A stretch of DNA of 64,000 nt. Origin: Parus major. Its lineage: Eukaryota > Chordata > Aves > Passeriformes > Paridae. The stretch covers positions 107,424,130 through 107,488,129 of the forward strand of contig NC_031770.1 in the NCBI RefSeq assembly GCF_001522545.3, in the 5' to 3' direction. Every line of letters begins with the position of its first letter. Within the stretch, counting starts at the first letter, position 1. Below the pieces are notes generated by a model. It did not search any database, had not been told where the DNA came from, and saw only the letters and a list, made by a program, of their open reading frames with translations. Positions 9,696 through 23,020 of this stretch are shown in pieces. A program made the position numbers and the translations under genes.

Positions 9696-12600
9696 TGGCA
9701 TGTTTTAAGTTATCTGTAATGCTGTGTTCTCACTGTCATTCACTTCAGATTTTCAAGATAAAGACATGAGAAACTTCATGAAAATATTTTGAACTCTGCA
9801 ATTAATCTAAAACAAAGTTGAGAACAACATGGTCTTAAGATAATAATAATAAGAAGAAAAAAATCAACTCTTGCAGGAAGAATTCAGTTTCTGTTTCTTA
9901 GTCTAGTATTCTTTCTGACTGAGACTTCAGGAATATAAAACTGATAGCTTGGGGCTTTATTGTCTGATGAAATGAGTCTGAGCTAATTGTTATAGGCACA
10001 TCTGAAGCTACTTGAGTGTCCTGTTCAGAATTTTCAATTCAGAAACAAGCTGGCAGTGGTACAGTGGGTTTTGCCTGAAACTGTCTGAGCTATCCAGGTA
10101 AAACTGGATCAAAATCACTGGGACCAGAATGGACAAAGACTTTTTAATGGGAGGGGTTACCAGATAAAAGAGGAATAAAACAAGACTTATAAGGATACAG
10201 GCTTCCTGTTAAACATACTGAAAGTGATGTCTGCTGAGGCTGCACAAGTGGAATTATTTGGGTTTAGATTTTTAGGCATTTTTGTCTTCTGTAATAATGT
10301 CTTGTATATGTTTGAGTAACATAGATTAATACTGTGATATGAGCTTTAAAATGGGTGTTTATATATTACAAATTCTACACTCTAAATTGCAGTTTTGAAA
10401 AACAGTGCCCTATTTTACTGAATAGACCTTTTGCTAATAACCATCTTGCATTTACGTTCTGCCATTTTCCAGCATTTTCTCACCATCTGGTAATGAACCT
10501 GACTAAGTTGGAGGGGTCTGAAAATCTATTTGTAAAGGAAGACAACAGAAGCCCACCTGGAAGTAGAGAATCTCTCTTCACCCTGCAGAGATTCTATCCC
10601 CACTTGCTCCTGAGCTTTCCCTTTTGAGAGCTGTAGTCTGGTATTTAGCTGATGGCTTAGTTAGAAAATGGAATGGGTGATTATGTAAGTATGTGGGATA
10701 GCAATCCCCAAAGACTTGCAGGACTTAAGGATGTGTTTTAAGAATAGCAGCTGGGTTGTGGAGGTGGGTGTTCTGTGCCACGTGCAGGTCTGTAAATGCC
10801 CTGTCCATGCTGTGGGTTGAGCAGCTCTGTTTGCAGGTAAGTGGTTACTCCTGTAAGTCTCTATTTAACAAGATGGGATTATCTTTGGATTTCTCATTAA
10901 ATCCAAGAACCTGGGGAGTTGATTATGGTTTTTATTATTCCTGTAGAACATGTACTTGTGTTCCCAGTTGATTAATACCCATAATCCTTTCTATTAATAA
11001 CTGTTGCTGCAAGATAAGAGCACACATTAATTCAAAATAAAATATTGTCAAGTTGCTAAGCTAAATTGTAAAATCTCACATCATCACTATTCATAAATGG
11101 TGCTAACACTCTTCAATTATATATTGATCCAAAGTATATGTAATGGTACACTAAACGTCTAAAAAGTATGTGATACAGTAATAGTTATATATAATATTGT
11201 TTAATTGTGGTGTTTATTCTACAGAAAGCTTTTTGTAATGTATTTTTTGACTTTTACTCTTGACCTGCACTTTTAGGAGGAAAATGAAGCTATGATTGGA
11301 AGTTACAAGCTAGTTAGTAAAGGAAGCTGAAGAAACCCCTCATTGTAAATGGCTGGTTTGATTTGGTGTGGGAAGTTTTGAGTAACTTTAGCATGGAACA
11401 GTATTAAAGAAGTTACCCTGTCAGTTCTAAGGTTACATTATCTGAAGTGTCTAAGAGGCTGAAATGTCAAGTTCAAACTTCTAACACACTAATATCTAAG
11501 CAGTACATTCACAAAAGACAGGTTTTAATTTGAAGGCATTTAGCTCCTTGGTATCAGGTACAGGGTAAATTCCACATTGTGCTGGAATATGGATGTGCAG
11601 AAGCTACTGGCAGCATGTACACCTGTGCTGGGAGATAAGCTGATTTGGTTTGTTCTGAGTCCTGTGTCAGAAATACCCTTTCACCGGTGTTGTCTGTCTA
11701 CAATCCCTCTTAGAAGGGATTCTGTCTCCTGTCAAAAGCAATGATGGCACCTTGCAGAGATCCTGAGTTTGGATGTTCATTTTCTGAAGGTGAGGAATTC
11801 TGGCAGCTGAAGGCCGTGTCCTTTGCAGGGAAAGACACAGGTTTGGGTTTTCTCCTGGCTGGCACCTTGAGGTCTCACCATCCTGAGCCTGACGAGCTGT
11901 GGACTCTGGAATCTGAAAATGAGTTTACCATCAGGCTTCAAAGAAGCTGTTTGGAACTGACTGCTCTGACATACTGAAGAAAAGGCGGATATATATTAAT
12001 GCTACTTACAACTGATTGTTCTTCATTAACAGAACATCTGGTCAAAAAATATTTCCCTACCTTCCAGGCTATGTTCTTGGAAAGAAATGTGTGCTTGGAC
12101 CAGGAGAAAGCCCCAGATAACTGGGTCGATAATGTGGGCATTTAAGGATTTGTGCAGGATGTTTTAGCAGCTTCAGAAGGATAGCAGCTTGCTACAGCTG
12201 AGGGAAGGTGGTTTTGCTTATCTCCACTCCCATCATGGACAGCCTGCACCTTCCTGTGGAAAATGAAATTGTACCTACTTTACAGTGTGCTCGAAATACA
12301 GAGCTTTATGGTTTCTAAAATCCAGCAAAGGTGTGGAGATTATCCAACAGGATAATCTGTTGCAAAGCTGGGATCACATTCGGTTGTGCTGCTGTCACTG
12401 TCCTGTGTTCTGATCATTTATTTTGGCATAAAACTGCTAATGGTAGGGGCAGATTAATTTGGTATTGTGGAGTGTACAGCACTGACTTGGTTGGGTCATG
12501 GAAGTCTTATTGTAAAGAAGCTAAAAATAAAATTTCTCCTTAACCCATGGTTTTGTTGCATTGATCGGGCTATTTATGTGTGAGCAAGATACGGCAAAAT

Positions 12601-13273
12601 TGAGACTTATTTTTGGCTGATAGTGTGACTGAATGGAAGGTGTTGCTCCTTTTAGCTTTCCTGATAAAGCAACTGTGTTGGTCAGCCAAAGGCCATGACT
12701 CTGATAACTCCTGAGGGTGGATATTCGAGTGTTTCAGCAGTTAATTGCTACCCATAGCCCTTAAACTCTGGCTAGTAACCCTTTTGTTGTGCTTTTGTTA
12801 GGCATGTATCACTGTTTTGTAAAACCAACCTTTCTGTTCTGTGACTGGAACTTCCTTCAGGGTGGGACTGGTAAACACACTGTCAAAGTGAAGCATCTTT
12901 GTCTCAGGATAGTTTCTTCAGATGCTGTAGTGCCTCAGGAGATGCTTACACAAAGCTGTCATTATTAGAAAATGTTTTCATGAGGGAAGGATGTGTTTCC
13001 CCAAGCGTTTTAGAAGCTGCATGCTCCTTTTTTTACCATCCTTTTGGCTCAAATTGGAAGGAGCACCAGTTAAATTTGATGATTTTATTTCATATAAAGA
13101 GTGATTTATAAGTTTGTGAGCATTTTAGTTATTATGGTGAAGCTGCCTAGGCAGTGACAGCCAAACTCCACCAAGTGTTTTTTCTTGCCAATGTAATCTA
13201 AACCAATAGGAGATACTGTTATTATTTCTGCATGAGAAGATACTCATCAAATGCTTCCAGTTCTGGAATTTCC

Positions 13274-13730
13274 AGCATGAGGAAGATGTAGACATACTTG
13301 GAGGGAGGTCACAAAGATGAAGGGATGGGAGCCTGTCTGCTCTGAAGAAAGGCCAAGGGAGCTGTGCCTGTTGAGCTGGAGAAACTCAGGTAGATCTGAG
13401 CAATGTGTTTGCACCCCTGAAGACAGCATGCAAACAGGGCTGATCCAGACACTCTTCAGTGTTGCCAAGTGCCAGGAGCAGGGGCCAAGAGCATCAGCTG
13501 AAACACAGGAGGTTCCCTCTGAACCTCAAGAAACACTTTTTTCTGTGGCAGTGATACCACAGTGTGCCCAGGGAGGTGGTGCAGTCTCTCTCCATGGAGA
13601 TACTCCTAAGCTGTCTGGATATGGTCCTGGGTAGCTGAGCTCGAGCTGGCCCTGCTTGGCCCAGGGGTGGGTTGGAAAAGATGACCTCCAGAGCTCTTTC
13701 CCAACCTCCTCCAATCTGTGATTCTATGAA
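13274..13730 (+). mobile_element. CR1 LINE 3' fragment, sense
   Basis: The fragment begins in the CATGAGGAAGATGTAGAC region (CR1 GAGGAAGA..GGACCTGTTGGAG) and passes GGTCACAAAGATGAAGGGATG and CCCAGGGAGGTGGTGCAGTC. It finishes with GATGACCTCCAGAGCTC and the CR1 end GTGATTCTATGAA. It is one of the longer copies in the window. Confidence 0.88.
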
Positions 13731-15398
13731 CACCTGTTGAAGTATATGCTAATTCTTCTGATGCAGAGGGCCAGTGTGGGAATGCAAGATTGGGGAATGA
13801 AGGTGGTTAAAAATACATTTTATGAACTGTGAGCCTAATGGAGGTAGGGTGGGGCAGGAAGGAGAAAAGTCAAACTAACAAGCCAATGGAAAAGATAATC
13901 CTATTTTAATAGAATGACTTTACTATGAAAACAATTACTATTTTCATGAGGGATTATTTCACATTACAACTTTATTTACATATATTGGATGATTGCTTTC
14001 TCTTACTCCAGAAGCCTCTGTTAGACTTCCTCTGACTTTTTTTTTTTAAAGATATATTTTAGAACTTGGATCCTGAAAAATATTTAAGGCTCCCTCAGGT
14101 GGGTACTGAAATATTTGTCCAAGGGTGATACTTTAAGAGCTCTTTGTAACCTTACTTGTAAAGGCTTTTTTTTCCCTTTATACTTGCAGTCAGATTTTTT
14201 AACAAAGCCCATGTTCATGCTGCTATTTTTATTTTTAAGGTTCAGTGAAAGACACTGGACTGCTTACTGGTCGGCTGTGTTGTCTTTAACTTTTATATGT
14301 TAATTCTGGAACTGAAACTTTCTGCTGATGCTTTGACTGAAGGAGATAATTGAAATGTGTCTGTTCAGTGCTTCTTTTAAACAAAGTGGAGCCAGTGTGT
14401 CTGCTGCCATGTGTGAAATGTTTCTTCGGTTCCCTTCTCCTACAGGCAATTCAAGATGATGCTCTGGGAGGCTCTAGGCAGGCTTTGTGTCTGCAGGGGA
14501 AAGAAGATCTGTTCCTTTTGACTTGAGTTTTAAGCATCTAGATTGTGAAGTCAGAATCTCTTTGTTCATATTACATCACTGAAGCCTCTAGGTCTTGAGT
14601 CATAATTATATTTAGAGGGTGGCACACTTCTTTTTAGTCTAATATTAGTATTCAAGCCTGGACTCAGTGGAAGGTCACCCTAGCAAAGATGAAGTCAAGC
14701 TCCAAGGCTGGAAAAGAATGCAGGCTTCACTCTGCCTTCCTGGTACACTTGCTGTTGCTTTGTTTTACTTTCAGTTTTTCTACCTTTTAAGGTTGGTGGT
14801 GGTTGATATGATAACATTATCAGAAGCTGCCACTTGAAGCAGACTGTGCCTCATGCTGTGGAATCTACCTTCTTTTCTTTGTCCTGCTTTATAAATGGGA
14901 TCAGTGTTACTCCCTGGCAATCTGTGAAAATGGTAGTGTTTCTTTACTATACTCTTGTTTGTGTGTCTAATAAAATGAAAATACAGAGGGCTTGCAAAGA
15001 GAGGCTGCAGGAGCAGTGTCCTTCATGAATCACAGCTGCCCCCTGGGAATCCTATTTTGCACTTTTCCCTGGGTGCTGGTTTGCAGACAGTCAAGCACTC
15101 CTTTTTTGTATGATCATGGAAGCACTAAAATAAGGCTTTAGGAGGCTGTTCTTGCTGTAAGAAATATGCAATCTAAAGTTCTTTTTCCATTGCATTTTTT
15201 TTCTGTAACTAATTTCAAATGCTTTTCCTGTGAACCATCTCTGAGCAATATAGTGTTTTGTCTGAAAACACCTGTGATCTTCCATGCTCTGCATCTGATA
15301 TTCCACCTGACTGCTGGAGTGCAAGCCTGATCTTTTCAGCCTCATTATAGAAGTTTTCTCTACAACTGGAAAAAGCTGTTGATATTTGGCCTTGAAAT

Positions 15399-15645
15399 GG
15401 CCTTAAACCAAAGGAGGGTAGATTGACATTAGATATTAAGAAGGAATTCTTTACTGTGAGGGTGGTGAGGCCCTGGCACGGGTTGTCCAAAGAAAATGTG
15501 GATGTTTCATCCCTGAAAGTGTTCAAGGTTGGCTTGGTTGAAGCTTGGAGCAACCTGGCCTAGTAGGTGTCCCTGCCCATAGCAGGGATTGGAACTAGAT
15601 CATCTTTTTAGATCCCTTCCAGCCCAGACTATTCAATGATTCTGT
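15399..15645 (+). mobile_element. CR1 LINE 3' fragment, sense
   Basis: Motifs are ATTAGATATTAAGAAGGAAT, GAGGGTGGTGAGGCCCTGGC, GGAGCAACCTGGCCTAGTAG, CCCTTCCAGCCCAGACTATTC and a decayed octamer end AATGATTCTG. Confidence 0.9.
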
Positions 15646-17564
15646 ATTTGTCATTCATAAACTTCCCCTTTACTCCCCCATGGTGTAGCTGTTGGACCTT
15701 CTTATCCAGCTCTGTGTTGGTATATGGAATGGGATGTGGAGTCACAGCTCCTCCCTGTAGCTGTTGTTCCTGTGCTTTGCTCACAGGTCACGTGTGAGTT
15801 CTGTTGAGGAGCTCCGATAAGAAAAGCAGAAACTTCATGAAGTTTGATGTACTATAGAATGTGAACTCTCTAGACATGACTGGCAACAAGATCCACAAAG
15901 CATCACAGTGTCTGGAATTCCTTAGGGCTCAAGCCACAGTAACCATAAGGAGCTGAGGTTTTACTGGGGAAGGGGCAGTAGGGAAGTTCACCTTCATTGA
16001 CATTTGGGATCTGTTGAGTGTTCATTCTGGTTCAGAGGCAGAAAATGAGTTAATTTTGATTGGTGTGTTTTGCATATTCAGAATGTCAATGCATATTTAT
16101 AAGGAGATGATTTAAGGCTGCTCTTGTAGCTCTTAACAAGACAACTTGCATTTATGTATGTATATAGGGTCTGATGGTAATTTCCTCTGAGGTGCTCTGC
16201 AGAATTTCCGAAGGAGCTGTAAGGAGTTGTCAGTCTAGTTCAGGCATTCCTTCCATCTTCTCTTGGGTTGTTCTGGAGATTATGCTGTTGGCATGCAGGA
16301 ATTAATCAGCTCTGAATATTCTTGAATTACATCAGTGTTCAGTCCTGCTCTGAAAATGTGGTTTGGTGCTTTTGTGGTGGTGCTGGTGTTTTCTTTTTAA
16401 ACAAAAAACCCTTCAACCAACCAAAAACTTAGTAACAAATATTTCTGGGTCTGAAAGGCCACTGTTTGTCATGTGGATACTGTCTAATAATTGTTACTTG
16501 AGTACTTGAGGTTATTTTCCCATCCATGCACAGTGCTCTTGGTAGCACAAATGCCCTTTTCGATGGGAGAACGTGCCTGGCAAAAGACCAACTGGGTTAA
16601 AGGTAGGCCTGTATTCCTTGCAGCTGAAATCTGAAGTAGTACTTCAAAGCATTTAACTATACTAGTTGTTTGTAAATTACAAAAATAACCTGATTAATGT
16701 TCTTTCCAGAACACACAAGACAGCAGTTACTGTCTGCTTTTTAAATATGGAAACGTACTTTTTTCTTTAAGAGCAACTATGGAAAAATTTTTCTAGTGTT
16801 GGCTTTCTGTGTCTATGTTCTACTCTGCAGTCTGGAGGGAATGTGGTATCTCAAACCAGGATGGGCGGGAAATCTTTATTGGGAAAGGACCATTCAGGGT
16901 ATTTCCATTTATTTTTTTTTAACAGGAATATAATGTTCTACTAAAATACAGACTTTTGAATAATGAGATGTTTGAACAAATGTATTAATAAATTTATGCC
17001 AAGATTTATGAGGGCTTTCTGTTATGACATGAGTAAACAGGCTCTGGGAGCTATAGGGAATTGCGAGGTCTTGAGTGTAAGTCAGTAAAAAATTATCCTT
17101 TTAATTACTCCTTTCTCCAGCACAATGGCCACTGTAGGATAAACTGTGGGTAGGTCTGATTCAGATATCCCTAAGCACTGTATAAATTTAGGTTACGATT
17201 CCACTTGGCAGTTGTCTGTCTCTTGTAATAGGTTGAACTACATTCCTGGACTCAAATGCCTTTTGATCTTTGAGGAAGTTGGATCTGGCCTGGAACACTG
17301 AGGCTGGTGTGAGGGTTTCTTCTGAACCTTCATCAGGGTTAGCTGGAATGGGGTTTCAGCCACAGACTTCTGCTGACAGAGTTTTGGTGTTGATGGAGTT
17401 TTCCTTTTGATTATCCTTCTTGAAAATGCTGGAGTTTGACTGTACACAGAATATTGAGCCTTTCTTCTCCAGGATGATTGCAGGATATATTGTTTTCTGG
17501 AACGATAAGATTTATTGTAACATAGCGATACTTACTATTCTTGACCAGTGTTATTCCTGTTTGG

Positions 17565-17601
17565 GTTTTTTTCTCTTTTTTTCTCTTTTTTTCTCTTCTA
17601 G
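17565..17601. repeat. Polypyrimidine TTTTTTTCTC repeat ending in TAG
   Basis: Three near-perfect TTTTTTTCTC units are followed by TTCTAG. The arrangement looks like a strong 3' splice site, but the sequence after it has no exon-like open frame or donor that I recognise, so it is more likely a simple repeat or a cryptic acceptor. Confidence 0.7.
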
Positions 17602-20600
17602 AAATCTAAGGCATGGCATGCTTTTATAAAGCAATAAAAACAAAGATGATAAGATGACTGGTCACACTTGGAATAAAGCACAGCCATGAACTCTGCAGGA
17701 ACTTCCTTGGGGTCTCATTGAAACTGATGCTGGCACATTGCATATTAAAGGAAGAAGTCAACCCTTCTGGTATCTGCTGACACAAGCAAAAACTACAGCT
17801 CCCCAAGGGAAAAGCTGCCTTTATGTAATTTATAGAAAAGTCTTTGGTTTGTTCCACTAAGTAGTTCTTATCAGCAAATATCTGCTAATGGTCAAACAGA
17901 GTTTTGCCCTTCTCCCTCCAGCAGACTGTCACTCTGAAGTCAACAAAAATCCTGTTTTTCTAGCTGATAGTAATCAAAAAGTGCAGTAAAGCCATTCTAA
18001 TGTGGTTAGAGCAGCAGCTGTTCTTTATTTTAATAGCATCAGAGGTCCTAATCCAACCACAAGTTCTGATATCAGTTTTCTGGCCCAAGGAAAAGGCTGG
18101 TAAATGAAGGTCAGCCTTCATTAGCAGTGCATAAAGACACTACGTTTACAGAAACAACCTTATAGTTTAATCACATTCAAAACAGTAAAATTACAACTCT
18201 AATTACCACTAATTTAAGGGAATTTCTCAAATATTTAATATAAAATATGTGTTAACACTGTGCAAGAGTTAAATGCAATAAATAAACTAATGGTTAATAG
18301 ATGTGGGTAAAAAATACTGCTTGGAGAGGAATGTTGTCTTAGAAAATGAGGGGTATGGGGAGGTGGTGTGAGAAAATACAGGGTGGAGAAGAGAGAGATG
18401 TCAGCTTTAATACTGTGGCATTAATTAAGACAGGATCTGCAACAGATTTGAGCACAAAGGTGAGAGATCATAGTTGAATCAAGGTGAAATTAATTATCAA
18501 TTACTTCTGTGCATTTGAAAACATATTTTCTTCTATGCCAGATGAATTCCTCATTCTTTTCCAGCTGATGGAAATTTTAGCATTTGCTGCAGTAGTGCAA
18601 AGATTTCTCCATGGTTTTGTTCTCAGGTCCAATCCTCAGGCAACAAGATCTGCTGATACCATTCCACCAGTGAGGATTTTATTTGAGTTCTCAGTTTCCT
18701 GTGTAGTGTGTGTGAATGTACTTTTTAAAATTGTTTTGGTTTAATGTGATTACTTTCAGGTTATTTTCTTCTAATTCAATTGCATTTTCTGGACACCCTA
18801 CCCTGCTTAAGTTACATAACTTTTGTACTGGGCTTTGAAACTTAATCCAGAAGCAGAGGCATTACAGATACGGTAGATTTAATGTGTTTGTCTCAGAGGA
18901 ATTCTGAGCCTTCCATGTGGTAGGGACTAATGAGCTGGAAGTTGACAATAAAATAGGAAAAAAAATATGGTATCTCTGGCAAGAGAGTAATGAAAGCAAC
19001 TCTTGCACTGCAGCAGGGTGGACTCAAGTCTGTGTGTGTTGGCTTTATGTGGCCTTGTGGTGAGTTAAAAAAGCATAAAGACATCGCAGCATGCAGAATA
19101 CAGAAATTTTCCATTTCATATTACTGGAACCAGTACTGGGAAGAAATCTGATTGTTTCTTCCCTGTGTTTCCAGTGTGTGGCTGGCTTACAAGGGAAGAA
19201 CAAACTGGGAACTTCAGAAGATGCTGAGGAAATGAGGTACCAGCCCTAAATTGGGGGGAGATGTCCCCTGTGATAAGGCCTCAATATCAGGCTGGTGTGT
19301 ACCATGGGCTGACTTACAAAAGCTATGATAAAGTCAAGAAGCTCACATCTCTTCTATTTTCATTCTTCATGACTCTTTTGGATGCTGATTATTTTTGTAT
19401 ATTTGTTTATTTGTTTGCTTTTGTTAAACAGCTGGATTTTGTGGTATCCCCAACTGAAAGCAAAGTCAGTTCACTCAGACTGAAATACCAGCAGTCTTGA
19501 AGAGAATGAAATGGGTATTTAATGTGGCTGAGGTTGTGTTGCACTGAGCCACAGGGCCATCTGAATTAGCCTTCTGCCAATTTGGGATCTGGAGTTATTT
19601 TTACTTGGTTTTCTTTGAGATCCTGGGACAGACCCATGTACAGACTGAGAGCACTGACACAGCCCAGAGGCTGCCTCCTATGTGATATCAAACATTTTTA
19701 ATGTACATCAACAAGTTGGTACTGCTTACTTTCACCTTTTTTCTTTGCAAAGCTTCTGTGTGGATTCTCCCAGGAATGTTTCCCTAACAAGCAGAGACAC
19801 AATTCAGTATATATAATATTAGATGAGTAAAAGAGCAACTTCTGGATCCATTCAGTTCTTACATACTGGTGGTCCTGTTCCTCTGAATAAATGTACAGGA
19901 CTGCTTCAAACTGTCTGACTTGAGGGATTTGGTCATAGATGCTTCCAAATTCTTTTAAAGTCCTCTGCTGCCAACAGAAACTATGGAAATACATCACAGA
20001 ATGCTGTTATGTTGTCCTTCCTTCCTGTGTCCTTCTGGAAATCCCTTTATCTTTGCCTCTTTAAGTACAAATCTTCCTTTCAGATATTTCTTTACCTGGT
20101 GTTCTTTCTACCTACTGTGTCCTCTGTGATGCAGCTGCTCCTGTGATGGCTTCTGTTTGCCTCACAGTAAAGAGGGGAAAACACACAGCACAAATGGTAT
20201 AGAAGTGTTTCTTAGGCATATAATCTGTCTTCCTGTTTTTATATTCCAGTTTCAAATAATTTAAATAGAAAAGCTTATACCTTTTTAATAAGTATTTCCC
20301 AAATAAATTGTTTTATTGTCTTAATCCATCACTTAATCCATTACAGTTCTGAATGGAAGTTTTTCTGACTCCCTGCTGGTTTGTGACCTACATATAGCAG
20401 ATGCAGTTTGTCCTGTGCGTGTATTTAGATTTTGAGAATTTTTTTGGTGGAGCTGTCACATACTGAAGCACAGTTCTGATTATCTATTCAGAACCCTGCT
20501 GCATCACAGTCTTTCTGTTGATCTAAAATGTATGATGTGATTGATGCCATGTGGCGACAACAAAAGCATCTGCTTAAAATAGCTGCTCCAAGCTACGTGT

Positions 20601-22673
20601 CTGTATTCCATGTATTTACTTCAGGTCTAAGAATTAAATCCTTATCTGGTATTTGTCAGTCTTGAAACAGAAAGAGATGGATGTACACCTTATCAGTAGC
20701 TTGAGTGAGGATGAGATTTTTCTCAATGGAATGTCTTCCATTCCCAGCACAACTCTGTATTTTTCCAGCCTGTTCTTTCTCTGACTAACAGGAGGAAGAA
20801 GAAAAACATAGTGTTGCACAGATTTGCACTTGGTCTGAGAATTAGTTTTGTGTGAAAACCAACTACTTTCTAGTGGTATAACTAAAGGGCAGAAGGGGTG
20901 ATGGAGTTTGAACATGAACAGTAACAGGCACTGGATTTTCAGAAAATTCTTTATAAGGTGAAAGTCATGTGAAGACAGTGGCATATTTAGAATTTTAGGT
21001 GGTTTATGTACTGCAGATATGCAGTATAGAGTTTCTGGGTAGTCCAGTCTCCTTGAAATATTTGTTACCTGTCTTGCTTTTTCTTCTACATTAGCAGGTT
21101 CCCTCCCTACCTTATTTTGTTGTTGAGGGACCTTCAGCTATCCTTTATCCACATTATTGTAGCATAAGGACTGCTGTTAACCCTAGACCTAAAAAATATG
21201 AGGTGTGTCAGTATTGCGATACTGATTTTTAAGAGAATTTTAGGTTCTTTATAATACCTTCTGGTTTTCTAAGTTGGAACCTGTGTGTTGATTTTGTTTT
21301 TCTTTTCTATTTTTTGAGGTTGTATCTTATGTGTGTGTTTGGCAAGATGGAAGGGAATATCTGCAATTGGCATTCTTGAACAGAAAACTGATGTAAACTG
21401 GGGTAAAAACACTGATATTGAGGAGTTTGAGATTAAAATTATCAAAGTGAAAAGCACTGGTTTGCTTCTTTCTGACATCTCCTTGCAACTGATGATTGTG
21501 CAGCAAGTCACCTTGGTAGTGAATGTAAACTTGATTTATACACAGACCATTTACACGGTGTAAGGGAAAATCCTGGCTGGTACAGAAAGAAATCCCAGGT
21601 TTTTGTGAATAACCCAGCCCAGTGTGTGTGAGCTAAAGGCCATCAGGGTGTGTGTGCTCTGGTTCGTGGGTGCCATCTGCTGACTCGTCCTTGCACCACA
21701 CAGCACTTGCTGTTGGAGGAAGGAAAGATAATACATGTTAAGGAATGGAGTTTAAAATACGCCACCACTGGAATATTAAATACAAAATGTATTTTTTAAT
21801 CCTTTCTTTTTTTGTGGAGTTAGAACAATGGTGTTCGCCCTAAATGTGTTTCAGTTTCATTTCAGCCCTGCCAAAATAATTTTACAGGGAATTTTTATTA
21901 TTATCAGATTTCTTTTGCAGTGTTTTTGCTTATGGTGGACCTAGATCTTAATTTCCACAGTGTATTGTGGCTCAGCACCTGAAATAAACTTCCAGCATTT
22001 TATCTTCAATATTTTTGAAGTCTTTCCTCATTCCATGTGTTTATTCCATCTACGGTATCCTGTATATAGCTAGGCAGTCAGACTGAAATAATTTTTGTGT
22101 TGTGCTTGCTTGGTAACCTGGTAAAATATGTTCTGTTGTCCTTTGTGACCATACCAGCAGCACTACCAGGTAAAGTGGTATAAATAGGTGACTACACCTA
22201 ACTTAGTAACAAAGCTGAGAGAAGGAGCAAACTGGGGGAGAACAGTTTAGTTAGACCCTAGAGAAGTTTAGAGCCCACTGAATAAATTTGGTTTAAAAGC
22301 AACTTTTTTTTTGTCTTGCTTGTCATAGTTTCCTTTAAAACCTAAAATAGATTTATTGCTTTGAGTCACTCAACTGAATTCTGGTGAGTATCTACTGAGA
22401 AGGAATTCAATCCTAATAAATGTGACATATGTAATACCATCGTCATGGGCTGCTGTAAATCAAATCTTGTTCTGGCCAGGGCTCCATCACTGTAATGTGA
22501 GATTCCAGCAAATCCTCAGTCATGGTGCAGCTTTGCTGTCCATGCTGTGGAGAGGAAGCAAAACCAAATGATTATTGGTCTATTTAGGGCTTGGGACCCA
22601 AATTGTGTACAGGTTTATCTTTCTCTCCTGACCAGGACTCCATTACCTACTGGAGCTGGATGTTGGGATAAAT

Positions 22674-23020
22674 GGAATCAGAGTCATTAAGGTTGGGAAA
22701 GACCTCTGTGATCATGGAGCCCAGCCATTAACCCAGCACTGCCACAGGCACCACTAATCCATGTCTCCAGATGCTGCATCCACCTTTCTTTTGAGCACTT
22801 CCAGGGAGGGTGATTGCACCAATTCCCTGGGCAGCCTTTTACAATGCCTGGCAACTCTTCCAGTGAAGGGTTTCCTAATATAGTATCCTAGTATATTTTC
22901 CTAATGTGCGATCCAAACCTTCTCTGGAGCAATTTGAGGCCATTTTCACTCATCCTGTTGCTTCTTACCCTGGAGAAGAGACCACCTGAATACAGCCTCC
23001 TGTCAGGCACTTGTACAGAG
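22674..23020 (-). mobile_element. CR1 LINE 3' fragment, antisense
   Basis: Reverse-strand CR1 motifs are GGTTGGGAAAGACCTCTGTG, CATTAACCCAGCACTGCCAC, CCACCTTTCTTTTGAGCAC, CCTGGGCAGCCTTTTACAATG and TGTCAGGCACTTGTACAGAG. A small local duplication-like stretch (CTAATATAGTATCCTAGTATATTTTCCTAAT in total) interrupts it near 22873-22905. Confidence 0.9.

Noticed and set aside
15031..15052. CTGCCCCCTGGGAAT, a partial match to a CTCF core
   Set aside because: It matches only part of the motif and such fragments are frequent; no conservation information.
17565..17660. Polypyrimidine tract plus TAG that resembles a strong splice acceptor
   Set aside because: The sequence after it is not exon-like and has an in-frame stop soon after; best read as a simple repeat or cryptic site.
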